Origin: Sva-07 sp963698565
GTDB taxonomy: Bacteria; Actinomycetota; Acidimicrobiia; Acidimicrobiales; Ilumatobacteraceae
Reading direction: 5' to 3'
Assembly: GCA_963698565.1 (NCBI GenBank)
Contig: CAVORH010000049.1
Span: forward strand, 4,369-68,368
DNA length: 64,000 bases
Every line of letters starts with the position of its first letter. Position 1 is the first letter of the stretch. Position numbers and translations under genes: made by a program. Positions 46,901 to 55,348 of this stretch are shown here, one piece after another. The notes under the pieces are model-generated. The model saw nothing but the letters and a program-made list of their open reading frames with translations. It had not been told where the DNA came from and did not search any database.

Positions 46901-47694
46901 CCGACCGGGATGTCCATCTCGGCGGCATCGCGGAGCCGACGTGCGAACTCCGAGGCCTGCCACGGTCTGCCGAGCGGATCCCACGTGAGCCCGCGCCGCA
47001 AGACTCGCTCCAGCCGAACCAGGTCTCCGAGTGCCTCGGGCCAGGCGGTTCCCAACTTCGGCACGATTCCGGTGAGCAGGTACACGGTCAGCGCGGCGAG
47101 CGAATAGACGTCGGCGGCAGGGCTCAAGGCTTCCCCCGCGAGCACCTCCGGCGCCGAGAAGCCGGGGGTGCCGAGACGTTCACGATCGTCCCCGACGCGC
47201 ATCGCTGCGCCGAAGTCGACGAGCACGGCGCGACCGTCGGCCGTGACGATCACGTTCTCCGGTTTGACGTCGCCGTGGACGACGGCGGGCTGGTGGCGGT
47301 GAAGATGGTCGAGCGTCTCGGCGAGCTGATCGATCAACCCGAGAACGGTCGGGAGTGGGAGGCCGGCTGCATCCTGGGCATCGACGATCGCACGGAGATC
47401 ATTGCCGACCACGTGATCGCTGATCATGTAGTAGCGACCGGCCTCGACGAGGTCACTGCGAACCGTCGGCAGCCCGCCGTGAGCGACGATGCGCATCAGC
47501 ATCCCCGCCTCGCGTCGGAGCCGCGCGAGGTCGTCGTCGTCGACGACACGACGGGTCTTCACGACGACGTCGAGGTCCAACTCGAGATCGCGGGCCAAGT
47601 GAACTTCGGCTTCCCCACCCGTTGCGAGCAGCTCCCGGATCTGGAATCGGCCACCGACCAGTTCGGGCACCGTCGTGACGTCCGCTGTCGTCAT
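43963..47694 (-). CDS. Ser/Thr protein kinase fused to pseudo-cyclase-like, AAA/STAND ATPase and TPR-like parts
   Basis: A 1243-residue signalling protein. The kinase domain covers residues 15-275: Lys46 in VVVK, catalytic loop HGDVKPEN (Asp142), VDFG (Asp160), TPGFSAPEVL. The glycine loop is unusual (TGGEAEVH). Residues 280-420 resemble a class III cyclase fold without its metal aspartates (RVALHAGDLGG, TVQQLADETTALIRWT). From 435 there is an ATPase with GEAGIGKTR (Lys461) and LVLDDVQWID, then helical repeats of TPR type to the end. It overlaps the FHA gene by ATGA, so phospho-threonine signalling to that protein is likely. Confidence 0.88.
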   Translation of the reverse strand: MTTADVTTVPELVGGRFQIRELLATGGEAEVHLARDLELDLDVVVKTRRVVDDDDLARLRREAGMLMRIVAHGGLPTVRSDLVEAGRYYMISDHVVGNDLRAIVDAQDAAGLPLPTVLGLIDQLAETLDHLHRHQPAVVHGDVKPENVIVTADGRAVLVDFGAAMRVGDDRERLGTPGFSAPEVLAGEALSPAADVYSLAALTVYLLTGIVPKLGTAWPEALGDLVRLERVLRRGLTWDPLGRPWQASEFARRLRDAAEMDIPVGTITLAVVQASNPATLAGALGELERAGGRHVAAASLPPSCSAVAFPRARDAAAAALDLTAEDGWRVALHAGDLGGWHGATVQQLADETTALIRWTPANSVVCSPPVRMLLGSADDLQFDAVGDRCVRVRRSASSSNLDDAMVQDLDDQAAGWLSTRRARVLAGRVRELRAGVATIARGRVSGVAPLFVVVGEAGIGKTRLLAELAGRRADSGDLVLVGRCTESGGAFEPFLDALGSELFPFEAGHLERDEEGWVDRRRFFGRITAALGSFERPVTLVLDDVQWIDGSSLALLAQLLDDLGGSLAVLAGCRPGTSRGVLDEFTQRPGATMATLGPLERDDIVELADASGLQASAETIDGVHALSAGNPFFAVQLLGHLGDVGAGWLDGTSLPVGVREWILERVDHLGDHARDTLASAAVIGRSFEVVLLADVLGVSPLEALTSLDAASTAGLLVDGDHPGEFRFVHAIVRSTLEASLSPTRQALLHAAIARRIEEDGDDHERLEAAMHHWFAADRLGDPLHAGEVAAEVGTLTTDRLAHEQAITILDRALEVLAGAPASSERDRIEARLRLAHGRADFVASRSAEGTVELYRAAELADAAGDPVILAEAALVASLSRRHGLDDPELLGLLERASAVCPPEPAVLPAMLHIRQSRLLPITVRHEDRSAMARLGLVDVDLMEPVDRATVETEVARACWSPDDAQAREELTTRHIEEAARELAVGGHSRWTGVLIEALNHRWAARMQLGSLTGALEDADRAAVVADEAGTTFLLSRVMMGQAMIHATLGHDDTAERLAHDAVAMSNRHNLVLGQMAVAYSVGRNRGQQAALSRLESQLADLVDSNPMLLGAFALVHAEAGQMDDARRLLSVLQDWAPWPRNWLWLATTTAALETSVLVGDAGSTRRYQAVLTRYSGQWAMAASELVCLGPIDRVLGMARASVGQVEQAAALLTAAQAAARAHGATPWVDRCQRALDGLGDSSS

Positions 47695-48344
47695 GGCCCG
47701 CCCCGCAACGACTGCAGATCGGCGAGCCGAACCGCACCGCATCCGAGTGCCTCGTTGGCCAGCCGAACCCGTCGATCGGCACCCTCCTCGACGTCGAACT
47801 TCAGATACAGCCGGCCGAGCTGCTGCTTGACGGCGCTCTCGGTGACGCACAGCTCCGACGCGATGGCCGACACCGTTGCAGGCGGAGTGAACACGTCGCC
47901 GTCGAGTACGGGCGAGCACAAGCACAACAGGACCCGCCGTTCCCCCGGGGTCAGCTCCGGTCGGCTCCGCGCGGTCTGGGTGCGAGAACGGTCGTCGAGC
48001 GGACCGCCCACCGAGTGGAAGACGATCGTCGTGCGTTCACCGAGTCGGAGTTCCTCGCCGGGGACCAGCAGGTGGACCGATCCGGAGCTGAGGCGATCGC
48101 CGCCGACGAACAACCCGTTGGTCGATGAAGTCGCCTGGACACACCAGCCGGCCGACCGAGGCACCAGCACAGCGTGCAGGCGCGACACCGTCGGATCGCC
48201 ACGCAGGGCGAGGTGGCCGTCGACCGCCGGCTGCCCGACGTCGCGCCCCACCGACAGTTCGCCGTCGAGTTCGACCGTCAGCGGCGCGTGGCCGGGTTGG
48301 TGGACGACGAGCCACGATGTCGGAGATCCGGCTGCGTCGCTCAT
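47691..48344 (-). CDS. FHA domain protein with C-terminal helix-turn-helix
   Basis: A 217-residue protein. The FHA domain (residues 20-105) has the phospho-threonine-binding pattern SVGRDVGQPAVDGHLAL, PTVSRLHAVLVPR and SSTNGLFVGGDRL. Residues 130-205 hold a winged/LuxR-like helix-turn-helix (LTPGERRVLLCLC, VSAIASELCVTESAVKQQLGRLYLKF in pieces). It sits between a cyclase-ATPase and a kinase-ATPase gene, so it may be a transcription factor switched by the neighbouring kinase. Confidence 0.88.
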   Translation of the reverse strand: MSDAAGSPTSWLVVHQPGHAPLTVELDGELSVGRDVGQPAVDGHLALRGDPTVSRLHAVLVPRSAGWCVQATSSTNGLFVGGDRLSSGSVHLLVPGEELRLGERTTIVFHSVGGPLDDRSRTQTARSRPELTPGERRVLLCLCSPVLDGDVFTPPATVSAIASELCVTESAVKQQLGRLYLKFDVEEGADRRVRLANEALGCGAVRLADLQSLRGGP

Positions 48345-48384
48345 CCGTGCAGTCTCACCGGTGTCCTGACCTGGGCGCCATGTC

Positions 48385-50427
48385 TCATCGGACAGTTCCG
48401 ACTGTCGTCGCATCATCGTGGTGAGCAACCGATCCGAGCAGCTCGATCGTTCGTTCGTCGCCCGCCAGTTCGGCGATGGCCAACGCCTCGTCGGCGAATG
48501 CATGGACCGCAGCATCGGGATCTCCGGACTGTGCCAGGCACAGACGGGCCACCGCCGCAGCCCAGCGCTCCTCGCCGTCGCTCGGAGTCCGGGTGCACAG
48601 CCACGCTGCTGCTCGGTCGGCGATCTCGGGGTATCCGAGGTTGCGCCACTGCGCCCCGAGTGTCGCGAGGATGCGCAGCGCAACGGACGGATCGTCTCCC
48701 GCCATCGACGCGTCGAGGGCCGCGAGGACGTCCGCTTCGTCGGGTGCGAGCAGCGAGAGCGGCATCGTCTGATCGTCGAACCGCTCTGCGAGCGCAGCGA
48801 ACCACGCGCCGTGACGCGCGCTCGCACCGGCGAGGTCATCGGAGTCCGCCAGCCGTTCCTCGGCGAACGCACGGATCGCCGGTGCCATGCTGACCCGACC
48901 GGCGTCGTCGTCGAACGACAAGAGGTTCTGTTCGAACAGCGTCCGGATCGCGTTCGCCGACGCTGCGCCGTCGAGCCGACCGCCCACGACCACGGCGGTG
49001 CCGGCGTCGATCTCGAACTCGCCTCGGAACACCGCGAGCCGTCGCAGCGCGATCTGCGCCCCTGGAGGCAGGAACTGGTGGGTCCACGCGATCGACGAGG
49101 CCAGCGTCCCGGTCACGCCGGCTGAGCCGACGTCGTGCTGCGCCAACTGGTCGACGCTCGCCGCCAACTCGGCGACCGAGGTGGCCCCCGCTCGCGCGGC
49201 TGCCAGTTCGATGGCGAGTGGCACGCCGTGCAGATCACGACAGATCGACGCAATGTGCATGGCGGCATCACCGACGGGATCCACGGCCACGACGTGGTCC
49301 GCGACGCGCTCGATGAACAGCCGGGTCGCGTCGACCTCGGCGAGGTCGGCGAGGTCACCGTCGAAGTCGGGTGCAGGCACCGCAAGGGGTGGCACCGCGT
49401 GGACCACCTCGCCCGGGACCCCCAGGGGGCCGCGCCCCGTGGTGAGCACGCGAGCATCCGGACAGCCGGCGAGCAGCACCTCGACGACCGACGCCACAGC
49501 GGTCGGCGCACGCTCGTGACCGTCGAGAATCAGCAGCGAGTCGGCGACCGAACCGAAATGGTCGGCGACCAGTTCGCCAGGTTCGACGTCGCCCGCCAAC
49601 GCGCACGCCCGGACGATGGCGGCGCTCACCGCGGTCACGTCATCGCTCGGAAGGTCGCCCAGACCGACCCACCACACACCCCCGGGGAACGAGTTGCCTG
49701 CAGCATCTGCACCAGCACGCGCCAGCCTGCTCTTGCCGATGCCGGCTTCGCCGGTCAGCGTGACGAGGCGGCTGGTCGCCAACGAACGGCTGACCGCAGC
49801 CAGGTCGGCACGACGACCGACGAACGAGCTGATCAGTGCCGGGAGGTTGCCTGCCGCAGAGGTCCCCGCCTTGAGCGGCGGAAACGCCGTCGGGAGACCC
49901 GGATGGGTGACCTGCCAGATCCGCGACCGTCCGTCGAGACCTCGAAGGCCGTAGAGACCGAGGTCGACGACGCCGACGGCCTCGGGACCGGTCTGGGCGA
50001 TCTCGCGTGCGGTCTCCTCGGAGAGGAGGATCTGGCCTCCGTGGCCGCAGCTGCGGATGCGGGCACACCGGATGATGGTGAGACCCACGTAGTTGTTCTC
50101 GTTGCGCAGCATCGCATCACCGGTGTGCAACGCCATTCGCACCGGGAGGTCCGGGAGTTCGCTGCGCAACACCAGCTGCGTGTGGACCGCCGCGGCAACA
50201 GCCGCCGCTGCGTCGGTGAAGACGGCGACGACGCTGTCGCCCTCGCCCTGTTCCTCGGGACGCACACCGCCATGCCCGGCGATGCCGCGCTCGAGGATCT
50301 CGTAGTGCTGCGACACGAGCGCCGTCATCTCGCCGGGCGCTGCCTGCCACGCCTGCGTCGACCCCTCGATGTCGGTGAGCAGGAAGGTGACCCACCCCGT
50401 CGGGAGTGACTCGTCGGCGCGCGGCAC
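48385..50427 (-). CDS. Class III nucleotide cyclase fused to an AAA/STAND ATPase
   Basis: A 680-residue protein. The cyclase domain (residues 10-180) has both metal-binding positions, TFLLTDIEGST (Asp19) and GEGDSVVAVF (Asp64), and later VRMALHTGDA and YVGLTIIRCARI, so it may be active. The ATPase starts near 205 with SSFVGRRADL, Walker A TGEAGIGKSR (Lys232), SLLILDGHE and a LuxR/AfsR-like helical C-terminal half (IAWTHQFLPPGAQIALRRLAVF in pieces). The GTG at 50427 is chosen because the cyclase begins right after it. First gene of a minus-strand run of four. Confidence 0.88.
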   Translation of the reverse strand: MPRADESLPTGWVTFLLTDIEGSTQAWQAAPGEMTALVSQHYEILERGIAGHGGVRPEEQGEGDSVVAVFTDAAAAVAAAVHTQLVLRSELPDLPVRMALHTGDAMLRNENNYVGLTIIRCARIRSCGHGGQILLSEETAREIAQTGPEAVGVVDLGLYGLRGLDGRSRIWQVTHPGLPTAFPPLKAGTSAAGNLPALISSFVGRRADLAAVSRSLATSRLVTLTGEAGIGKSRLARAGADAAGNSFPGGVWWVGLGDLPSDDVTAVSAAIVRACALAGDVEPGELVADHFGSVADSLLILDGHERAPTAVASVVEVLLAGCPDARVLTTGRGPLGVPGEVVHAVPPLAVPAPDFDGDLADLAEVDATRLFIERVADHVVAVDPVGDAAMHIASICRDLHGVPLAIELAAARAGATSVAELAASVDQLAQHDVGSAGVTGTLASSIAWTHQFLPPGAQIALRRLAVFRGEFEIDAGTAVVVGGRLDGAASANAIRTLFEQNLLSFDDDAGRVSMAPAIRAFAEERLADSDDLAGASARHGAWFAALAERFDDQTMPLSLLAPDEADVLAALDASMAGDDPSVALRILATLGAQWRNLGYPEIADRAAAWLCTRTPSDGEERWAAAVARLCLAQSGDPDAAVHAFADEALAIAELAGDERTIELLGSVAHHDDATTVGTVR

Positions 50428-50637
50428 GGTCCAATCTTGGCCCAATTCCGCGAAGGGCCACAACGAGCCATCCGTGGCTGTCGGCGCCCGCGTGCTCGGT
50501 GACACCGCTGATCGCTTCACGTCGCGGGTGCGGGACGAGCGCCCAGAAGCCGTACACGGTGCGAGCTTGCAGCGAGCTGTCGCTGACGACGTTGCACGCG
50601 AAGGCCACGAGAAAGGCCTGGTCGTCACCCTGAAAAC

Positions 50638-51618
50638 ATGCTCCTCCAGGTATTCGCCCACGCCGTCGTCATCGGCCTCGTGCTCCTCTCGAGCGCTGCC
50701 GACACGACCCGCATCCACGAGATCGCGCCGGCGACGAGCTCGGATCCGCTGGTCGAGTTCGTCGGCGGATCGCCGTCCCAACGGGAAGCGGTACGGCAGT
50801 CGGTGACACGATTCGTGACGAACGATCTCCCCTTGCCCGACCTCCTCGTCCGGCTCCACGACGACGCCGACGGTTGTGGGGGGCACCGTGGCTTCTTCCG
50901 CGTCGACGACGATCGAGCGGTCATCGACCTCTGCTTCGAGTGCGAGTTCCTCACACTGCACGAACTGGGGCACGCGTGGGAGCACTTCAACCTCGACGAC
51001 GACGCGAGGGAGGACTTCCGGCGGACGGTCGACGCACCGACCTGGAACTCTCACGACACGCCCCGCATCTTCCGAGCGACCGAGATCGCCGCGGACGCGC
51101 TGGCCTACGGTCTGTTGTCGACACCGCTGGGTCCCCACGAGCACCGGGATCGGGAGTTCGCACGGTTCGAGGCGTTGACCGGCCAACTGCCTCCCCGCCT
51201 GAACGCGAGCACACCTCGCCGGGTGACGGCCACCGGGACCCCGCCCGACCCGCTCGCGAGCGCCAACGATCACTCGCCGTGGTCGAACGACCCTGGACGC
51301 CTGGTCGCAACGAGCGTTGCATGGTGGGGAGAGACCGGAGGAGGCAGCCGTGGAGTTCGCAATCCTGGGTCCGTTGGAGGTACGCGACGAGGGCCGCCTC
51401 GTCGATGTCGGGGGCCCGAAGCATCGCGCGTTGTTGGCCCTGCTGCTGCTCAACGCCAACCGGGTCGTGTCCACCGATCGGCTCCTCGAAGCGCTGTGGG
51501 GAAACGATGCGCTCGGGATGGAGAACGCACTCTGGGTCCACATCTCACGGCTGCGCACGGCGCTCGGCGAGCGCGACCTGCTCGTCACGTGCGACCACGG
51601 CTATTCGCTGGCCGTTGA
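50638..51618 (+). CDS. Exported HExxH metallopeptidase-like protein (3' end uncertain)
   Basis: The ATG at 50638 starts a signal-peptide-like segment (LLQVFAHAVVIGLVLLSSAA). A zincin motif follows in FLTLHELGHAWEHF, with a possible third ligand in RATEIAADALAYG, and two cysteines pairs (DGCGG, LCFECEF) before it. Up to about residue 235 the text is natural. The last 90 codons lie on top of the start of the SARP gene (51350) and read like shadow sequence, so either the genes overlap by 269 bases or a frameshift near 51200-51340 hides an earlier stop. Divergent from the cyclase-ATPase gene. Confidence 0.65.
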   Translation: MLLQVFAHAVVIGLVLLSSAADTTRIHEIAPATSSDPLVEFVGGSPSQREAVRQSVTRFVTNDLPLPDLLVRLHDDADGCGGHRGFFRVDDDRAVIDLCFECEFLTLHELGHAWEHFNLDDDAREDFRRTVDAPTWNSHDTPRIFRATEIAADALAYGLLSTPLGPHEHRDREFARFEALTGQLPPRLNASTPRRVTATGTPPDPLASANDHSPWSNDPGRLVATSVAWWGETGGGSRGVRNPGSVGGTRRGPPRRCRGPEASRVVGPAAAQRQPGRVHRSAPRSAVGKRCARDGERTLGPHLTAAHGARRARPARHVRPRLFAGR

Positions 51619-54600
51619 TCCGAACGACATCGACGTCCACCGATTCGAGTCGATGGCCGCTGATGGACATGCCCTGGTGAGGGACGATCCCGAAGCGGCG
51701 TTGCAGCTCTTGAACGACGCCCTCGGCTTGTGGCGGGGTCCGGCGCTGGAGGAGTTCACCTACGACGACTTCGCGCAGATCGAGATCACCCGGCTCGAAG
51801 AGCTCCACCTGCTCGCCAGGGAGGATCGTTTCGCGGCCGAGTTGGACCTCGGACGGGCCGGTGAGCTGATCAGCGAACTCGAGGCGTTCCATCGCGAGCA
51901 CCCGACACGCGAGCGGGTCGTGGGTCAACTGATGCTCGCCCTGTACCGATCGCGACGCCAGACCGAAGCGCTCCAGGTGTTCAGACGGTTCCGTCTCCAG
52001 CTGGTGGAGCTGGGACTCGCTCCATCCGCCGAGTTGCAGCGGCTGGAGGAACAGATCCTCCTGCACGACTCGCGTCTGGATGCGCATCAGCGGTCGGCCG
52101 ACTTGGCCGACGAACCGTCGTCGCCGATGCCGACCGCCAATCCGTTCAAGGGCCTGCGGGCATTCGGCGAAGCGGACAGCGCCGACTTCTTCGGACGCGA
52201 ACGAATCGTCGCAGAGGCGGTACGTCGCCTCGACGGCGGCAGGGACGTGATCGGGATCGTCGGACCCAGCGGATCGGGCAAGTCGAGCATCGTCCGAGCC
52301 GGGCTGATCCCGACGTTGCGCAAGGGCGCCATCGAAGGCTCCGATCGCTGGGTGATCGCCGCGATGGTGCCCGGGTCGCGGCCGTTCGCAGAGCTCGAGG
52401 CGGCGCTGTTGCGGTCGTCGCCCGTCGCACCCGACAGCCTGTCCGAGCAACTCGCCGACCGTGAGACCGGCCTGCTGCGAGCGATCCTGCGGGTGCTTCC
52501 GAGCGACTCGGACCGTCTCCTCCTGGTGATCGACCAGTTCGAGGAATTGTTCACCCTCGTACCGAGCGAGGACGAACGCTCGCGTTTCCTGACCGGCCTG
52601 ATCGACGCCGTCGACGACTCCCGGGGACGGTTGATGGTCGTGATCGCGCTGCGAGCCGACTTCTACGACCGCCCGCTGTCGTACCCCGAGTTCGGTGCCC
52701 GACTCGGCGGCGGAATCATCAACGTCGTCCCGCTGACCTCCGACGAGCTCGAGATGGCCGCCCAACGGCCGGCCGAGCGGGCGGGAGTGGCACCGGAGCC
52801 GGCACTCGTCGCAGCACTGTTGACCGACGTGATCGGTCGTCCGGGGGGACTTCCGCTGTTCCAGTTCACCCTGACCGAGCTCTTCGATCGGCGTGACGGC
52901 GACACGCTGAGCCTTGCCGCGTACCAGGCGATGGGCGGTCTGAGCGGCGCGCTCGGCCACCGGGCCGACGACATCTACGCGCAACTCGACGACGAGCAGC
53001 AGGCCGCCGCACGGCAACTCTTCCTCCGGCTCGTCAACATCGCCGACAACGACGAGTGGACGCGACGGCGTGTGCCGGCATCCGAGCTCCTGTCGCTCGA
53101 CGTCGACGTGTTGGCCCTGCAGACCGTGATCGACGCCTACGCCGCCAACCGCCTGCTCGTGCTCGACCGTGACGTGGTGACCGATTCCCCGACGGTCGAG
53201 GTGGCCCACGAAGCCCTGCTGACCGATTGGGAGCACCTCCGGGCGTGGATCGAATCAGCCCGGGAGGACGTCAGACGCCATGCGTGGCTCGCGGTGGCGA
53301 TGAACGAATGGCGTGAAGCCGACGAGGATCCGGACTACCTCCTGAGCGCTGGTCGGCTCGAGGCGTACGCCACGTGGGCGGCGTCCGCGCTCATGCACCT
53401 CACGCTCGATGAACAGCGGTTCCTCGAGGCGTCGACACGACACAGCGAGCAGGAGGTCGAGGAGCAACACCGGCAGCTGGCGAGTACCGCAAGGGCCGAG
53501 CGGTCGGCGCGCCGGCGACTGTGGGCGATCGCTGCGATGCTGCTCGTCGGCGCCGTCCTCGCAGGCCTCCTGATGCTCCGTCCCTTCGGTGACACCCCTG
53601 TTCCCACCGTTGCGTTCTTCGGGTATCGAGGCGACGGCGGATGGAACGACAACATGGCCTCGGGCCTCGATCGCGCCGCCCAGGACCTCGATTTCGAGTT
53701 GGTGGACGCACCGGCCGTCGTCGACCCGCCGGCGGACTTCCGCGCTCTGGCCGAGACCGGCCCCGACGTCATCATCAGCGATGCGACGCCGACGATCGTG
53801 GCGCCAGAGGTGTTCACGGACTTCCCCGAGATCAGGTTCGGTGTCGTCGACGGTGTCGTCGACTCGCCCAACACCGCCGGCGTGCGGTTCAGCAACGAGC
53901 AGGGGGCGTTCCTCGCCGGCGCGGCCGCGGCAATGAAGACCGAGACCGGCGTGGTCGGTTTCGTGGGTGGTGACCCGTCGATCGTCTCCGACTTCCAGGC
54001 GGGATTCGAGTCGGGCGCCCACTGGATCGATCCCGAGGTCGAGGTCCTGTCGACGTATGTCCTGCAGCAGTTCGCCAACGACGTGGGAGGCATTCCGATC
54101 TTCGCGTTCGGACGGCCGGACCTCGGCTACGCACGGGCGGCCGCGTTGTATGAGATGGGTGCCGACGTGGTCTTCCACGCCGCTGGCGCGTCGGGACTGG
54201 GCCTGTTCGACGCCGTGGTCGATCAGTCCAGAGCACAGGGGCGCCCGCTGTGGGCGATCGGCGTCGACAACGACCAGTGGTTCGATGTCGACGAGGTGCA
54301 GCGCCCGCACGTGCTCACGTCGGTGATCAAGCGCGGCGACGTCGCCGCACGGCTGTTGGTCGAACGGCTGTTGGGCGACGAACCGGTCGGTGGTGTGGAG
54401 CGCGTCGGGGTCGCCGAGGGCGCGTTCGGCTACTCCACGCAGGGCGACGGGTTGACCGACGAGATGACAGCGACGTTGGCTCGCGCGCAGACCGCCATCG
54501 CCGATGGCGACATCGTCGTACCGACCGAACCGACCGGGCCGGTGCTCGACCTCGATCCGATCCAGAATGCAGGCGAGAAGGCGCTCTCGGTCCTCACGCT

Positions 54601-54757
54601 CGACCAGGCCGACGAGTTCCTGCACGACTGGCTCCCGGCGCGCTACCCGGAGGAGATCGCTTCGTACTGTTCGTTCACGAACTCGAGCCAGGCGCAGGAT
54701 GCCGCCTGCCTCGACGCCGTGCTCTCCCACCTGGAGGAGTTCGTCGCCCAGCTCTGA
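51350..54757 (+). CDS. SARP-type regulator with STAND ATPase, membrane helix and BMP-family ligand-binding domain
   Basis: A 1135-residue membrane-spanning regulator. Residues 1-95 are the OmpR-like DNA-binding part and 95-245 the BTAD (EFAILGPLEV, LLEALWGNDA, GYSLAVDP, LGLWRGPAL). A STAND ATPase follows (NPFKGLRAFGEADSADFFGRE in pieces, GIVGPSGSGKSS, LLLVIDQFEELFTL). One helix (LWAIAAMLLVGAVLAGLLML, about 722-744) leads to a BMP/PnrA-like domain (GDGGWNDNMASGLDRAA, AGFESGAHWIDPE, VFHAAGASGLGLF, IGVDNDQWF). GAGGAGG precedes the GTG at 51350. DNA-binding inside, nucleoside-like ligand sensing outside. Confidence 0.9.
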   Translation: MEFAILGPLEVRDEGRLVDVGGPKHRALLALLLLNANRVVSTDRLLEALWGNDALGMENALWVHISRLRTALGERDLLVTCDHGYSLAVDPNDIDVHRFESMAADGHALVRDDPEAALQLLNDALGLWRGPALEEFTYDDFAQIEITRLEELHLLAREDRFAAELDLGRAGELISELEAFHREHPTRERVVGQLMLALYRSRRQTEALQVFRRFRLQLVELGLAPSAELQRLEEQILLHDSRLDAHQRSADLADEPSSPMPTANPFKGLRAFGEADSADFFGRERIVAEAVRRLDGGRDVIGIVGPSGSGKSSIVRAGLIPTLRKGAIEGSDRWVIAAMVPGSRPFAELEAALLRSSPVAPDSLSEQLADRETGLLRAILRVLPSDSDRLLLVIDQFEELFTLVPSEDERSRFLTGLIDAVDDSRGRLMVVIALRADFYDRPLSYPEFGARLGGGIINVVPLTSDELEMAAQRPAERAGVAPEPALVAALLTDVIGRPGGLPLFQFTLTELFDRRDGDTLSLAAYQAMGGLSGALGHRADDIYAQLDDEQQAAARQLFLRLVNIADNDEWTRRRVPASELLSLDVDVLALQTVIDAYAANRLLVLDRDVVTDSPTVEVAHEALLTDWEHLRAWIESAREDVRRHAWLAVAMNEWREADEDPDYLLSAGRLEAYATWAASALMHLTLDEQRFLEASTRHSEQEVEEQHRQLASTARAERSARRRLWAIAAMLLVGAVLAGLLMLRPFGDTPVPTVAFFGYRGDGGWNDNMASGLDRAAQDLDFELVDAPAVVDPPADFRALAETGPDVIISDATPTIVAPEVFTDFPEIRFGVVDGVVDSPNTAGVRFSNEQGAFLAGAAAAMKTETGVVGFVGGDPSIVSDFQAGFESGAHWIDPEVEVLSTYVLQQFANDVGGIPIFAFGRPDLGYARAAALYEMGADVVFHAAGASGLGLFDAVVDQSRAQGRPLWAIGVDNDQWFDVDEVQRPHVLTSVIKRGDVAARLLVERLLGDEPVGGVERVGVAEGAFGYSTQGDGLTDEMTATLARAQTAIADGDIVVPTEPTGPVLDLDPIQNAGEKALSVLTLDQADEFLHDWLPARYPEEIASYCSFTNSSQAQDAACLDAVLSHLEEFVAQL

Positions 54758-54892
54758 CAACGGCCGAAAGGCTGCAGGAGTTCCTGATGCGGACTCGGAT
54801 TCGGCGTGATCGCAACCACCTGTGCGTAGGCCTCGGTTGCGCCGGACATGGTGTCAGCTCGATCCGTCCGCCAGGGTCTTCGTGGCCGGTCA

Positions 54893-55332
54893 TCACGACG
54901 AGCGCAGTGCGTCGTACAGGTCGGTGATCGCCTGCTCCATGTCGCTCTCCTCGGCGCAGTCGAACCGTTCGAACCGGGTTTCAGCAGTCGAGAGGCACTC
55001 GTTCCAGGTGTCCCACGCCGACGAGATCACGGTCAGGTACGAGGAGATGTCGTCGCCAGGGATCTCACCCGCCAACTCGTAGAGATTCTGTCGGAGATGA
55101 AGACGTAGCTGCCGTCCGTCGGGTTGAAGCTGCTTCCGGTGCCGTCCAGAGCGACGGTCACATTGTCGACGTTCCAGCCCGACTCGGGAATGATGCCGGC
55201 CGATGCGGTTGACGCGACGGTCAGCGACGCGGCGCCCGCAGCGCCGGCGAGCGCGGGACCGAGGAGGCGATGGCCGATCTTTCGTTGCCGAGGCCTCGTG
55301 CCCGAACGTATACCGCGGGGGTATCCACGCAA
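54893..55332 (-). pseudogene. Small secreted protein with a frameshift
   Basis: Two frames join into one plausible protein. The 5' part (from 55332) has a signal peptide (RLLGPALAGAAGAASLTVASTASA) then GIIPESGWNVDNVTVALDGTG and GSYVFISD. The 3' part, one base out of frame from about 55090, continues NLYELAGEIPGDDISSYL, WDTWNECLSTAETRF and DMEQAITDLYDALRSS. No known family. A one-base deletion near 55089-55097 separates them; error or real decay cannot be told apart here. Confidence 0.6.
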
Positions 55333-55348
55333 GAGCCGAAGGTCCTCG

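Noticed and set aside
43543..48369. A 1608-codon open frame on the plus strand
   Set aside because: It is the antisense of the kinase-ATPase and FHA genes; its sequence is Arg/His/Gln-rich with no domains, a common by-product of high GC.
42962..54757. A known anti-phage defence operon
   Set aside because: STAND ATPases and a protease are present, but no nuclease, TIR or other recognised killing effector, and the SARP/FHA/HTH parts point to transcriptional signalling instead.
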